The notes under the pieces are model-generated. The model was not told where the DNA came from. It worked only from the letters and a program-made list of their open reading frames with translations, and ran no database searches. From positions 21,487,421 through 21,551,420 of the forward strand of contig CM047431.1 of assembly GCA_026168455.1 (NCBI GenBank): DNA of 64,000 nt. The letters run 5' to 3'. Positions 42,540 through 53,405 of this stretch are shown piece after piece. Every line of letters begins with the position of its first letter. Within the stretch, counting starts at the first letter, position 1. The position numbers and the translations under genes are program-made. Origin of the DNA: Theocolax elegans (lineage: Eukaryota > Arthropoda > Insecta > Hymenoptera > Cerocephalidae).

Positions 42540-43350
42540 TGTATCTTTGTATCTTCTTTTTTAATATTGCAAATTTCTGTGTATCATTGGCCATATGATT
42601 AAATTCTAGATTTGTTTTATATTTTGAGTTGCTAAAGAAACAGTTAATACATGTATTAGTAAATTGGCTATCACATTGTATGGTTGAGTGCGGACCAGCA
42701 CACTTTAAACAACATGCAGGATTTCTGCATTTTAATGTATTATGTCCAAACCTTCCACAATTAAAACATGGCTTAATGTTTATTAGATCCCAAACTTTAC
42801 AGCTTTGATATCCAATAAAAATTCTATTTTATTATCTGCAATAATTTTATACAATACTCTTGGTACTTCAATAATTATGCTGGATTTTTTAGTTTTCATT
42901 ATACGATTTATGTGTAATACTCGACATTTCTCTTGATATTCTTTGAAGTTTCTTATATTTAAATTATTTTCAATTTCTTCTAAATTCATATTAGTATAAT
43001 TATCTACTCCAACCATTTTCATCTTTGGATATTCAATTTTCTCAATACTTGTTTTACAGTGATCAGAGATTTTTTCTGTGAGCAATTGATCTGTTGCCTC
43101 AGCACTCTTTTCATCCATGCTTATTATTTCTATTTCATTCTCATTTATTATTCTAAATTGTTTAGTTTTAACTTCTTTTTCTTTTACTAAAACATGACAT
43201 ACTTTCTTTGTAAAAGCTTTCTTACCTTCTACTACTTTTTTAGTATTCTTGACAATAATCTTCGGTATTCTTTTACTTTTAGTAGGTGGTATATTGGAAG
43301 TCGCTTGTGCATAAGTTTTTAGGTTATTTTGTATCGTATCCGACTTGTCC
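42540..43350 (-). pseudogene. Non-LTR J: ORF1 with zinc knuckles, 5'-truncated
   Basis: Frame 43350-42783 is a gag-like ORF1 body (VLHINRIMKTKKSSIIIEVP). After a one-base shift near 42790 comes a zinc-knuckle array: CFNCGRFGHNTLKC, then CLKCAGPHST, then a third Cys-rich unit, ending near 42542. Order and spacing are those of jockey-group ORF1 proteins. The first codons of the 43379 frame come from the MITE and not from J. Confidence 0.8.
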
Positions 43351-43703
43351 AATTTACTTATAACAATTAATAATATCAAATTTACGCAAAGCCAGGATGT
43401 AGTTGCCCTTCATTATGTAATTGTATATCATTTTACATAGGTTCATGTTATTATAACAATATGTCGCCGAGCAAACCTTGAAAAATATAAGAAAATTGCA
43501 TTTTTCAAGGTTTTCTCAGGGACATATTGTTATAAAAGTTGAAACTTTGAAAAATAGTAGATAATAACATAAGGAAGGGCAACTAGCTCCTGGTTTTGCA
43601 TAAATTTGTTTTTATTAATTGTTACAAGTAAATTAGTTGTTTTTTCGTCTTCTATTTTGTGGCGCGAAATTTGAATTTTTAATTGAGTATGACACCCCCT
43701 TAA

Positions 43704-44196
43704 CATCACTTTCATTTCTACCCTCGTTATAAAATATATAACTTGTGAGGTAGTAAATACGTCACATATAAAAATAATATTAAAAACTTTGTCGTTGTTG
43801 TACCTGAAACAAATATATATAGTATTAATGTAAATAACAAGCAAAAAGATACTATTATTGAAACAACTTACCTAACACAGGTAATGCTCGTGCATACCTA
43901 CCTAGCGACTCCTTGGTACTGGCTTTTGCTGGTCCTGGGCTTCGTTACCTGTAGGGAAAACTAGAAATTAAAATGTTATTAAATTATGTAATTATTTAAA
44001 CTTAATAAGGAAGTGTTTATAATAGATGTATTATGTAGGATAGGTTAGAGGTAAGGTTGACATGTGGTATTAGAGAGGTTAGGAAAAAGTAAACAATTAA
44101 TAACAAGAAAGCCTGAGCCATTCTCATCACCGAATTGTTTAAATAAATAAAAGGAAAGGATGGGAAATAATAGAAGTGATTTGGTTTGTTTTATGT

Positions 44197-44240
<44 letters not shown>

Positions 44241-44560
44241 TAAACAAATAGCACTTACCGTAAACGTCGAGTTAATTGAAGACAAGAGAGGTTACTCGCT
44301 GTTGGTGATGGAATGTGATGGAGACGCCGACCCGCACGAACAACACCTCCAGATGATGGAAGCTCCTTCCCTCGTAGACGTCGTCGCCGTGAAGTCGCAC
44401 TGGGTTCGGATTGCCACATAAACGCCAAGTTCTCGTAAACACGAAAGTGAGAGAAACGGAGAGAGGACAGACTCGCGCACGAAGCAGTACTGCCGTATGC
44501 GTGTACATAGGCGGTGGCGGAGAGAGGGGAGTTCACTCGCATGCAACACGAGGATCACCC
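43704..44560 (-). other. Possible host transcript: splice-like signals on the minus strand
   Basis: On the minus strand donor-like sites ACG|GTAAGTGC near 44259 and TTAG|GTAAGTTG near 43873, and acceptor-like CCCTACAG near 43953 and TTTGTTTCAG near 43812, come in a workable order. The resulting short exons have stops in all frames, so this would be untranslated sequence. A CpG-bearing block (44260-44560) could hold a promoter. A (GA)n microsatellite lies at about 44202-44236. This is weak evidence only. Confidence 0.25.
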
Positions 44561-44569
44561 TTGATGCGA

Positions 44570-44840
44570 ATGAGACAGGAATACGTTTCCTACAAGTTCA
44601 AGGTGCGCATCTGTGGAACATCGACGGAGATCCGTAGTCTTCCCTCATTAAAGGGATTTAAAATTGCGGTAAGGAGACACTTCTTGGCACTCGATTAGAT
44701 TATGTTAAGTTCCTATTTATTATGTACCGTCCCATATACACCTTTTGTTTTATGTATTTATTTATTTATTCATTCATTCATTCATTCATTCTTTTATTTA
44801 GTATTGTGTGATTCTATTTAAGGGTTGAATGTGTGATAAA
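44570..44840 (+). mobile_element. 5'-truncated non-LTR 3' end
   Basis: The frame ending at 44698 carries a C-terminal RT-element motif (IRSLPSLKGFKIAVRRHFLALD-like; the leading LWN part is shifted). It is followed by an AT-rich 3' UTR and a TTTATTTATTCATTCATTC tail at about 44755-44800. Most of the element is missing. Confidence 0.6.
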
Positions 44841-45032
44841 TCAATACTGTGGCTCGTTTTTAACTTTGACTGATGGATATATTGTTCGCTAATTTTTTTG
44901 TATTATTTTATGACTATGACTTACTGTGATAAACGCTGTATTTTAATTTTAAGTTTTGACTGAGATATTACATAAACCGACTGTGATATCTTAAATATTG
45001 TAAACCGAAGTGATATATTTACACTGTATTTT

Positions 45033-45035
<3 letters not shown>
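44841..45035. other. AT-rich spacer
   Basis: No gene seen. Confidence 0.5.
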
Positions 45036-45075
<40 letters not shown>

Positions 45076-45722
45076 AACAGGTCATTCATCATAACATCCA
45101 CCCGTATCATCAATCAGCTCCCTTTCATCACCTTTGATCCCATGCTCATAGATAAATTCAAAATCATTCTCTTCAGTCATCTGTTTGGGCTCGATAAGAA
45201 TGCCTGGTCTACACGGATCGCAACCGAGGGCATCACACCTCAGACCTTACCGAATCTCGAGGAGGCCTTGCAGACTTAGTAACGTAATGTATATAAATCT
45301 TTCCTATTTTTGCGTTTTATTTGTGTCTCTATTTATTTATTTATTTACTTTTATTCTTATCTTTATTTTTATTATTCTAGTCTGTAGTATTTTTTGCGAG
45401 CGACTCGTGCGATCTTTTATTGTATCAAATCAAATTACTACTATGTACCTGGTGATAAATTGCGATTTTATTTATGTATTTATTTTTCTATTGTTAAGAC
45501 TGTTAATCAATTGTTTTCTCATACACCTGTAATTCGTTAAAAGCTTGTTTTTACTTTATATGTTATTTTATTTTATTTTAATTAATTTGTTATGTAGTTT
45601 TAAGACTTTATTTATTTATTATTTATCATTTATTTGTAACAATTCAAGCTTTGTACAAACTGTTAGTGCCTATGGGGTTTCTACCCTAACTGGACAAATA
45701 AGATCATATCATATCATATCTC
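45036..45722 (+). mobile_element. Non-LTR 3' fragment with CT tract and (ATATC)n tail
   Basis: A (CT)n tract at 45036-45070 leads into a C-terminal RT-element frame ending at 45279. Its NRSFIITSTRIINQLPFITF resembles the end of element K (NNSFLITASRLNNHLPFTNF). A long AT-rich 3' UTR closes with GGACAAATAAGATCATATC repeats at 45690-45722. It is a second, more distant copy of the K group. Confidence 0.65.
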
Positions 45723-46042
45723 TCTCTCGGTGAGTACAAGACAGATTGTTTTCTTGCTCCTTTTTTGCATCAACTTGCCGCTCACACAGCTGCCTCGAGT
45801 TTGTTTCAGTAAACGTGGAAAGGACGCTCACTGACTGCAGCGTCTATTTTTACAAATAGTCTTACTTTCCTGCAACCGGCAGTCCAATAATCTTCATTTT
45901 CGCAAAACGTTGTTTTTGGAGGTTAGCTACGAGAGAGAAATCGCGACTCTGCGGGGAGCAGTACTCTCAACTTAAAAACTGCTTTCGCACTATTTTCGCA
46001 CTATTATTTGTGACCTTCACCGGCGGACGTCGATTGGCAGTA

Positions 46043-47104
46043 ATGGCATCATCTCGCGGCTGCTTTGTGTGTGGCGGACATCTCACGAGGAAAGATTATA
46101 CCGCGGTTTGTCCGGTGTGTAATAAGATTACACACTTTCATTGTTTTGAGGTTCCATCGGGCTCTTCCGAGCGCCGCTGTTGCGAGATGGCAAAAGCTAA
46201 AGCGTTAGTCGTGGCTCCCACTGACGTGAGGGCGCCACCGCCTGGGTTGCCGCGATAAGTTAAGGAGATCTGCGCTACCGAGCCATCTGCCACGCCCATA
46301 CCGACTCCTTCCAGTGCCAAGCGCGTAGCCTCGCCTCCGTCGCCATCATCGTTGCAGGTTGCTAAGCAACCTCGCGGCGCCGCGCCCACTGAGTGCCACT
46401 CCGGCCTACCCGCGCAGTCGACCGGTGCCGTTGATATGGCCGCGCTCTTTACTCAATTCGCGAGCCGCTTAGAGACGAAATTGGAAAATTCGGTCTCGCG
46501 CATCGAGTCATCGGTACAAGGATTGGCTAATGAGATTCGGGAACTTAATTCCCGGATTTCACTATTGGAGGCGGAGACCGATGAAAGGTTTACGGGTGTA
46601 TCGAGTCGTCTGGGTGCTCTAGAGGACGCTAATGTTGACATGCGCGGTCAAATCAAGGTTAAAAAAATTTGTTTGGAGAATACTACGATGCCGGTTAACG
46701 ATACCTGCGAAATACTGTTGCTCGGTATTCCGGTTAATTTGGAAATTTCGGAGGGAGAGGCCGTCGAAAAGGTATTGTCAGCTATTAAACTCCCCCGGGC
46801 CAACTCGCACATTATCGTTAACATTAACGCATTACACACATTAGCCTTAAAAGGCGTTACGGCGGATTCTCTCTTCGGTGCGGGTGGTACGAGCTCTATA
46901 TTTTTACGTGCGTTATGGCCCAAGCAACTACACGTTTTATTATCTAAGGCTATTCGTCGCTCTTCTGACTTGGGTTACGCGAGGCCTATATTCAAGAATC
47001 TTATTATATATATGCGTAAAACCAAGGAAGGGCAGCTTCTTCCCATAGGTTCAGAATCGGACATCCTCAGTCTCTCGTCCTCTAATTCCACTTCGTCGAA
47101 ATGA
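46043..47104 (+). pseudogene. Non-LTR K ORF1: PHD-like finger plus coiled coil
   Basis: Begins CFVCGGHLTRKDYTAVCPVC followed by His-Phe-His-Cys, a Cys4-His-Cys arrangement like a PHD finger. An in-frame TAA at 46256-46258 interrupts; the frame continues to 47104. Residues about 140-200 form a heptad-rich coiled coil (RLETKLENSVSRIESSVQGL). After it comes an RRM-like region (EILLLGIPVNLEI). This layout is typical of ORF1 proteins of CR1/jockey-group elements. The ATG at 46043 was chosen over 46010 because it sits directly before the zinc finger. Confidence 0.75.
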
Positions 47105-49066
47105 GGGTCGGCTGGCCAGGCACCATCTCTCACTAGCACTACATTCTCCATCTTTCATGCTAATATCAACCAACTAAAAACTCATTTCTCATCCGGTGAT
47201 TCATTAATTGTACCTTCAAATCACGATATCATGGCCTTTACCCAAAATTTTCTGAAGGATTACGACTCCTCCGATATGCTGGGTCTTCCAACCTACACAT
47301 TATATAGATTGGATCGAGTTGGAAAGGAGGGGGGGGGGGGTGTTGCGGCTTACATTAGGAGTAATCTTGATGTTAAGTTAGTCGCTCACTCGGACCCTGT
47401 TTTTTCCAACTCTCCAGAGTTTATGATTTTTCAAATTTATGGTTGCTCCAGTTCGTTACTCTTTTGTGTGGTTTACCGGAGGCTCACAGCGGCATACCCA
47501 TTCGAATTTTTTAACTCAGTATCAAAGTTCTTACATACATGCGATCAAGTGGTAATCACCGGAGACTTTAAGTCCTACTTGGAGTCATTAGACCTCTCTC
47601 TAATTGAATCCGATCCTACTCATCATACTCACGCAGCTAATATTTCATCCCACACATGGCTCGATTTATTTATTGTTCGAAATCCTCCGCCAGTTTTCAA
47701 GTATACGAAATCACTCGTGCCCTTTGCAGCAGGGCATGACTCCATTATTCTTGAACTAGAGTTTAGTAAACCTTTATCGAAATCAAAAACGTTCTGGTCG
47801 CGCAACCTCGCGTTGATCGATCTGTCGGAGGCGGTTGCACTGTTTTCGAATGCTTTTGATCGAGTTTCATCTCATCCTAACACCACTATTATGTCATCTT
47901 ATCGATCATCTACTCATTTGTCGCATACCTTACCTGGCCGCACAATCTATCCTTCTCCTTCTCCTTTAATCTCTCCGTTTCAGTCTAATTTGCTGTCACT
48001 CTCTTCGTCGCCCATCATTATCAATGACCTCCTCTCCAATTTTGCCACTTCCATTCTATTTACATTTGACTCCCTAGCACCATCAAAGCTCACTACCATT
48101 AAAAGCTCTAATAAATCATGGATCACTCCACTCATTAAACAAAACATTAAGGCTCGTAACATGGCCTATAAGAGGTTCTTGACCACGGGCCTGAGCTCTG
48201 ACTACCACATGTACAAGGACCTTCGAAGTCGGGTCAAAAACTCTCTAGACTCGAGTAAATTTACTTTTTATAACCACAAAATCAAGTCTGCAGTCAATTC
48301 CTCAGGTCTGTGGAGAGAGCTCAGAAACATGGGTCTTGTGGCTAAACCATCTCAGTCACCTCTTAGTTTGTTTTCACTCACTCGTTTCACTTTGGTTCAT
48401 CTTCAGTCACTCATCGCATCTCAGGACTTTTCAGCCTCTAATTATCCTTCAACTTCCTTCAGTTTCGCTCCTGTCACTCCTCATAAGGTACTTTCTACCA
48501 TATCCAGGGCTTCCTCTAAAGCCATAGGCTATGACGAGATCTCTGTTCCCATGCTAAAAAGCTTGGCACCTCAGATCACACCTCACCTGGCTGATCTATT
48601 TAATTCTTCTCTTTCAACAGGTTCCTTCCCGGAGCCCTGGACTAAATCCCTACTTTTTCCACTGGCTATGTCGAACAGGGTGATTTCGCCGTCTGATACC
48701 AGGCCCATTGTTAAGCTCTGCGAAATCTCCAAAATTTTAGAGAAGCTAGTTCATGAACAACTTACTGATCATATTAATTCCAATAACTTCATTATTGAGA
48801 GACAAGCGGGCTTTCGCCGGGGGCACATTACTCAGGCGGCACTAATTGGTGTATTGGATGATGTTAGGAGAGCGATTGACAAGCGCATGATTACCATCCT
48901 CATCCTGTTCGACTTTTCCAAGGCGTTCGGTTCAGTACCGCATGATATAATGCTCCGTAATCTGCGTTCTTTGGGGTGCTCGGATACGGTTTTAACCTGG
49001 TTTTTTCTCTACCTTGTAGGCCGTTCTCAGGCAGTGGTGGATGAACTAGGAAATACCTCGGCCTAA
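47105..49066 (+). pseudogene. Non-LTR K ORF2: endonuclease and first RT blocks
   Basis: In frame with ORF1. The endonuclease starts FSIFHANINQLK at about 47141. Its usual Glu in the Glu-Thr-Trp-Leu box is Gln (TQNFLK), and the Gly-Asp-Phe-Asn motif reads GDFKSYLES, so two catalytic positions are changed. RT follows with FIIERQAGFRRGHIT and LFDFSKAFGSVPH. The frame ends at 49066 just where GVPQGS should be; that block is deleted. The labelled start at 47231 is only the first ATG. Confidence 0.85.
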
Positions 49067-49070
49067 CCAC

Positions 49071-49903
49071 ATGATTTTCTCGGATGACATCCAGATCTAT
49101 CACTCTTTTTATCCGGCGGATCTCGCTCAGGGAGTCCAGAGAATTTCAGAGGATGCCAACGCGGTGGATAAATGGGCGAGATCGAATGGGCTAAGTCTAA
49201 ACGTGAAAAAGACGAAGGTGATGATCTTGGGGAGTCAAGCTTATACTTCGCGCATTCAGCTGGATTCTGCTCCGAAGATTAGAATTGGAGACAACCTACT
49301 TAATTATGAAATGCAAGTCAAATCATTGGGTGTCTGGATTACTTTTACCCTGGATTGGTCTCGTCAGGTTGTGTCAGTCTCACAGCGCGTTCATAGAGTC
49401 CTCCACTCCTTAAGATTTTTCGGACGGGCACTCTCGCGCCAGAACCGGAAACATCTAGTCGAGGCGCTTGTTCTCCCACACTTTGATTATGCGTGCGCAG
49501 TCTTTCATGACTTAGATGCGACCAAGAATCTGAGACTCCAACGTCTCTTGAATGCTTGTGTTCGCTTTGTGTGAGGGAACAAACCCTGGCGCGAGCAACA
49601 TACCGCCTCAAGCTAGGATGGCTGTCGGTTGAGGTCAGGAGATCCCTTTTCATTGGCCCGTCCTACATTGCACGCCATTTCATCGCACGCGATTCCTCAT
49701 TTTTATCCCGCTTATCCTCTCGCCACTGTCCCTTGTCCCTTTTTTATCTCCCTCCTAGAACCGAAGCCCTAAATAACTCCTTCCTAATCACTGCCTCTCG
49801 TCTCAATAATCATCTACCTTTCACTAATTTCGACACACTCCTCTTCACTCCCTTTAAAGCTTCCTTACTGTCCTATCTCGCTGAGCTTGACCGACAAGCC
49901 TAG
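49071..49903 (+). pseudogene. Non-LTR K ORF2: rest of RT and C-terminus
   Basis: Frame 49071-49574 starts at the catalytic motif, here Phe-Ser-Asp-Asp (MIFSDDIQIYHSF) in place of Phe/Tyr-Ala-Asp-Asp, and covers the palm-thumb region (LNVKKTKVMILG, LPHFDYACAVF). A frameshift near 49570 leads to frame 49556-49903 with the C-terminal part (NNSFLITASRLNNHLPFTNF) and the stop at 49903. Confidence 0.82.
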
Positions 49904-50097
49904 GATTTGAGAGTGTCAATTGAAGGCATAGTGTGCCCGCCCTTCCCGATTTATAAAATAATATTAAATATTTTTAATTTCTAGTCGTTCTTTTGTATTA
50001 TTTATTTTTTTTGTATTTTGCGCCGACGTATTTTATTTTATTTTAATTTTAATTTCTTGGACAATCGCCCGTATTCGATTCGATTTTATATGCGCTT

Positions 50098-51260
50098 AGA
50101 TAACCGGGAGGTCACCCTGACCACCTGGACATCGTCTTCAGGAAGTGACAATTTTTTTTGCATATTCAAGTAGGGTAGCACACTACTTACCAGTAGACGA
50201 TGTCCAGATGACCCGGAGGTCACCCTGACCACCTGGACATTGTCTTCAGGTAGTGACAATTTTTTTTGCATATTCAAGCTGGGTGGCACACTACTTACCA
50301 GTAGGCGATGTCCAGATTACCCGGAGGTCACCCTGACCACCTGGACATCGACTTCAGGAAGTGACAATTTTTTTTGCATATTTAAGCAGGGTGGCACACT
50401 ACTTACCAGTAGACGATGTCCAGATGATCCGGAGATCACCCTGACCACCTGGACATCGTCTTCAGGAAGTGACAATTTTTTTTGCATATTCACTCAGGGT
50501 GGCACACTACTTACCAGTAGTCAATGTCCAGATGACCCGGAGGTCACCCTGACCACCTGGACATCGTCTTCAGGAAGTGACAATTTCTTTTGCATATTCA
50601 AGCAGGGTGGTACACTGCTTACCAGTAGACGATGTCCAGATGACCCGGGGGTCACCCTGACCACCTGGACATCGTCTTCAGGAAGTGACAATTTTTTTTG
50701 CATATTCAAGCAGGGTGGCACACTAATTACCAGTAGACGATGTCCAGATGACCCGGAGGTCACCCTGACCACCTGGACATCGTCTTCAGGAAGTGACAAT
50801 TTTTTTTTGCATATTCAAGCAGGGTGATACACTACTTATCAGTAGATGATGTCCAGATGACCCGGAGGTCAACCTGACCACCTGGACATCGACTTCAGGA
50901 AGTGACAATTTTTTTTGCATATTTATGCAGGGTGGCACACTACTTACCAGTAGACGATGTCCAGATGACCCGGAGATCACCCTGACCACCTGGACATCAT
51001 CTTCAGGAAGTGACAATTTTTTTTGCATATTCACTCAGGGTGGCACACTACTTATCAGTAGACGATGTCCAGATGACCCGAAGCTCACCCTGACCACCTG
51101 GACATCGTCTTCAGGAAGTGACAATTTTTTTGCATATTTAAGCAGGGTGGCACACTACTTATCAGTAGACGATGTGCAGATGACCCGAAGGTCACCCTGA
51201 CCACCTGGGCATCGTCTTCAGGAAGTGACAATTTCTTTTGCATATTCAAGTAGGTTGGAA
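50098..51260. repeat. 108 bp satellite, about 10.8 copies
   Basis: The block CCACCTGGACATCGTCTTCA recurs every 108 bp from 50121. Each unit has an internal inverted repeat (CGATGTCCAG...CTGGACATCG) that can form a hairpin. Since 108 is divisible by three and the unit has few stops, long frames exist on both strands (50240-50827 plus; 51034-50786 minus). These are by-products. Units differ by a few bases. Confidence 0.93.
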
Positions 51261-52420
51261 ATTCAGACACTTTTAAAGGACGATTTCATTTCTAAAATCT
51301 CGGTAGTCTAAAGGTTAAAATGTAAAGTTTCCAAACCCAAAATATAAATTTGTGATTTGTGTTAATAGTATTTTGAGTAATAAATACCAAATACACTATA
51401 ATTTTTTTTCCCTTGAATGAGAATAGAGTACAATCTTGTTTCCAAAGCTTTCTTTTCTAAAAAAATGCAAGGTTAAGAAAATACTCATTAGGTATAAAGG
51501 AATAGTGACATTCCTACCCAGACAGCACTTCATATTGCAGCGATATTATTGTAATTATGTTAAATTGCTACAATATCGTCAACATACATTGTCTGATTTT
51601 AGTATTTTATTAATTAATGAACGCATTAATGAGGATAATAATTTAAGCTAAAGAATTGTTGTATTGTCTTATGTTTTGACGAAAATTCGTACTATATTTC
51701 GAATTACCTATAACCAAATTTTTTAATCCTTTTGGATATGTGGGTGAAAATCATCTAACGTGCACAATTGTGGAATAGTGAAATATATCCCATTATATCA
51801 TATATAAAATTACGAATAATATATTCTAAGTACAATATATGTAATTTAATGTAAGTCAGCCGTAAAACTTGATAAAAGTTGATTTTATTGCCAAGTTTAA
51901 GTTGCTTAAAGTTTGAAATGTAACGTCCCCTGGCTGTAAGAAGGCCATAATCGCATATTAACTGGTGCGATTATAGCCGTATTTCTTTATTTCAAAAACG
52001 GGTTCAAAACTTAATTTTTCATTTAAAATCAAGTTGAAAATTTGAACATTTACTGATTTTTGAAGTGCACTGAACTTGCTGAACTTTGTAACAAACTTGT
52101 TATTAATAATAGCTATGTTATGATTAATGTCTTTAAAATTAATTGTAAACATAAAACATTTACAAATACAATATTTACAAATTTCAGACATTGTACCAAA
52201 ATAATTTTCAATTATTAAAGATTCATTAAAATAATTATTTGCTATTTTACCATCATACATATTATTTTTATTTTTTTTTGTTTACTCTTAAGTTCTGCAA
52301 TAACATCTAATTTTTTTTTTAAATGAGGAGTAGCATTTTCATTTATTGACTCAGTATCATGAACTTGAGTTTTTTAAAAAGAGTTAAGATAGGGTAAGGT
52401 GAGGGAATTAATGGAGGATG
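51261..52420. other. AT-rich spacer; weak helicase-like frame on the minus strand
   Basis: Mostly AT-rich without clear content. The minus frame 52260-51958 (100 codons) contains ENYFGTMSEICKYC, which faintly resembles the zinc-binding stretch before the Rep domain in Helitron proteins (ENY-x-G-x-M...C-x2-C). It is too short to decide. The frame at 51436-51651 is unrecognised. Confidence 0.3.
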
Positions 52421-52490
52421 GGTAGTTGACCTGGAGGTCATCCTGACAACCTGGACATCGTCCTCGGGAAGTGACATTATTTTTTTGTTT
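52421..52490 (+). repeat. Lone diverged half-unit of the 108 bp satellite
   Basis: Reads GACCTGGAGGTCATCCTGACAACCTGGACATCGTC...GTGACATT, i.e. the satellite core with several changes, about 1.1 kb to the right of the main array. Confidence 0.75.
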
Positions 52491-52589
52491 TATAATTTAT
52501 TTGTTTAATTTCATTTTCCCTCTACGATTACAGGCTTGGGACTGACATATATTGTTCATATATTTTGTTCAATATATATTGTTCATTTA

Positions 52590-53175
52590 TTTTGAAATTT
52601 TGAGTGCTACTCTTTAAAGGTGCTGCTTATATGTATATTTGTAAATATTTGAATTAAGTGTGCACTTTAGATATGATTTTTTTTATTAATTAATTTATTT
52701 TTAACGCTTTGTTAAAAACTTAGCAATATTAGCGCTACGCTTTAAAGGTGCTGCTTCAATGTTTGAATTGTTCTATTGATAATTTATTTTAAAATTTTGA
52801 GCGCTACTCTTTAATGGTGCTGCTTATATGTATATTTGTAAATATTTGAATTAAGTGTGCACTTTAGATATGATTTTTTTTATTAATTAATTTATTTTTA
52901 ACGCTTTGTTAAAAACTTAGCAATATTAGCGCTACGCATTAAAGGTGCTGCTTCAATGTTTGAATTGTTCTATTGATGATTTATTTTAAAATTTTGAGCG
53001 CTACTCTTTAAAGGTGCTGCTTATATGTATATTTGTAAATATTTAAATTAAGTGTGCACTTTAGATATGATTTTCTTTATTAATTAATTTATTTTTAACG
53101 CTTTGTTAAAAACTTAGCAATATTAGCGCTACGCTTTAAAGGTGCTGCTTCAATTTTTGAATTGTTATGTTGTTG
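52590..53175. repeat. 197 bp tandem repeat, about 2.9 copies
   Basis: The block TGAG(C/T)GCTACTCTTTAA begins at 52600, 52798 and 52995. Within each unit the motif GCGCTAC-CTTTAAAGGTGCTGCTT occurs twice in slightly different forms, so the unit arose from a smaller duplication. Confidence 0.88.
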
Positions 53176-53188
53176 ATTTATTTTTTTT

Positions 53189-53405
53189 TACCTCCGGGTC
53201 ATCTGGACATCGTCTACTGGTAAGTAGTGTACCACCCTGCTTGAATATGCAAAAAAAATTGTCACTTACTGAAGACGATGTCCAGGTGGTCAGGGCGACC
53301 TCCGGGTCATCTGGACATCGTTTACTGGTAAGTAGTGTGCTACCCTGCTTGAATATGCAAAAAAAATTGTCACTTCCTGAAGACGATGTCTAGGTGATCA
53401 GGGTA
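53189..53405 (-). repeat. Two inverted copies of the 108 bp satellite
   Basis: Two units in the opposite orientation to the main array (GTCATCTGGACATCGTCTACTGG...). The main array and these copies flank a ~1.9 kb segment, suggesting inversion or palindromic spread. Confidence 0.88.

Larger units (their letters stand above)
23903..43350 (-). mobile_element. Jockey-like non-LTR retrotransposon J, 5'-truncated, interrupted twice
   Basis: Minus-strand element. Its remaining pieces in order are ORF1 (43350-42540), endonuclease (42224-41724), linker (41544-40871), RT palm (36833-35985), thumb and C-terminus (24744-24192) and 3' UTR ending in an ATTT-type tail at 23900-23930. The bases AATTTA flank it at 23897-23902 and 43351-43356, a short or partly ambiguous target duplication. 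The start of ORF1 is missing, as expected of 5' truncation. The two gaps are exactly filled by the Penelope-like elements. Confidence 0.85.
23833..43699. mobile_element. Palindromic MITE with TTAA target, split by nested insertions
   Basis: Left end 23833 (GGGGGTGTTATACTCAATT) and right end 43699 (inverted, GGGGGTGTCATACTCAATT), flanked by TTAA at 23829-23832 and 43700-43703. At the right, 43351-43490 and 43500-43650 are long inverted arms meeting at about 43492. The intact MITE was thus a foldback of roughly 415 bp: bases 23833-23902 plus 43351-43699. A TTAA target is the piggyBac preference, but no transposase is present. Everything from 23903 to 43350 is later insertion. Confidence 0.8.
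45723..50090 (+). mobile_element. Non-LTR retrotransposon K, nearly full length, dead
   Basis: 5' UTR (45723-46042), ORF1 (46043-47104), ORF2 (47105-49903) and an AT-rich 3' UTR ending in an ATTCGATTCGATTTT-like tail at about 50070-50085. ORF1 and most of ORF2 share one reading frame, separated by a single TGA. One stop in ORF1, a deletion of the RT GVPQGS block, frameshifts and changed endonuclease residues make it non-functional. Confidence 0.85.

Noticed and set aside
44176..44421. 81-codon ORF with Arg-Glu repeats
   Set aside because: It is a translation of the GA microsatellite.
50240..50827. 195-codon repetitive ORF, 36-residue repeat
   Set aside because: It is produced by a 108 bp satellite whose period is a multiple of three. 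The opposite strand is equally open and there is no start context or unique domain.
50098..51260. CRISPR array
   Set aside because: The whole 108 bp unit is repeated with no unique spacers, and the genome is eukaryotic.
51958..52260. Helitron Rep N-terminal domain
   Set aside because: Only a Cys-pair and ENY-x-G-x-M resemblance over about 20 residues; not enough to call.
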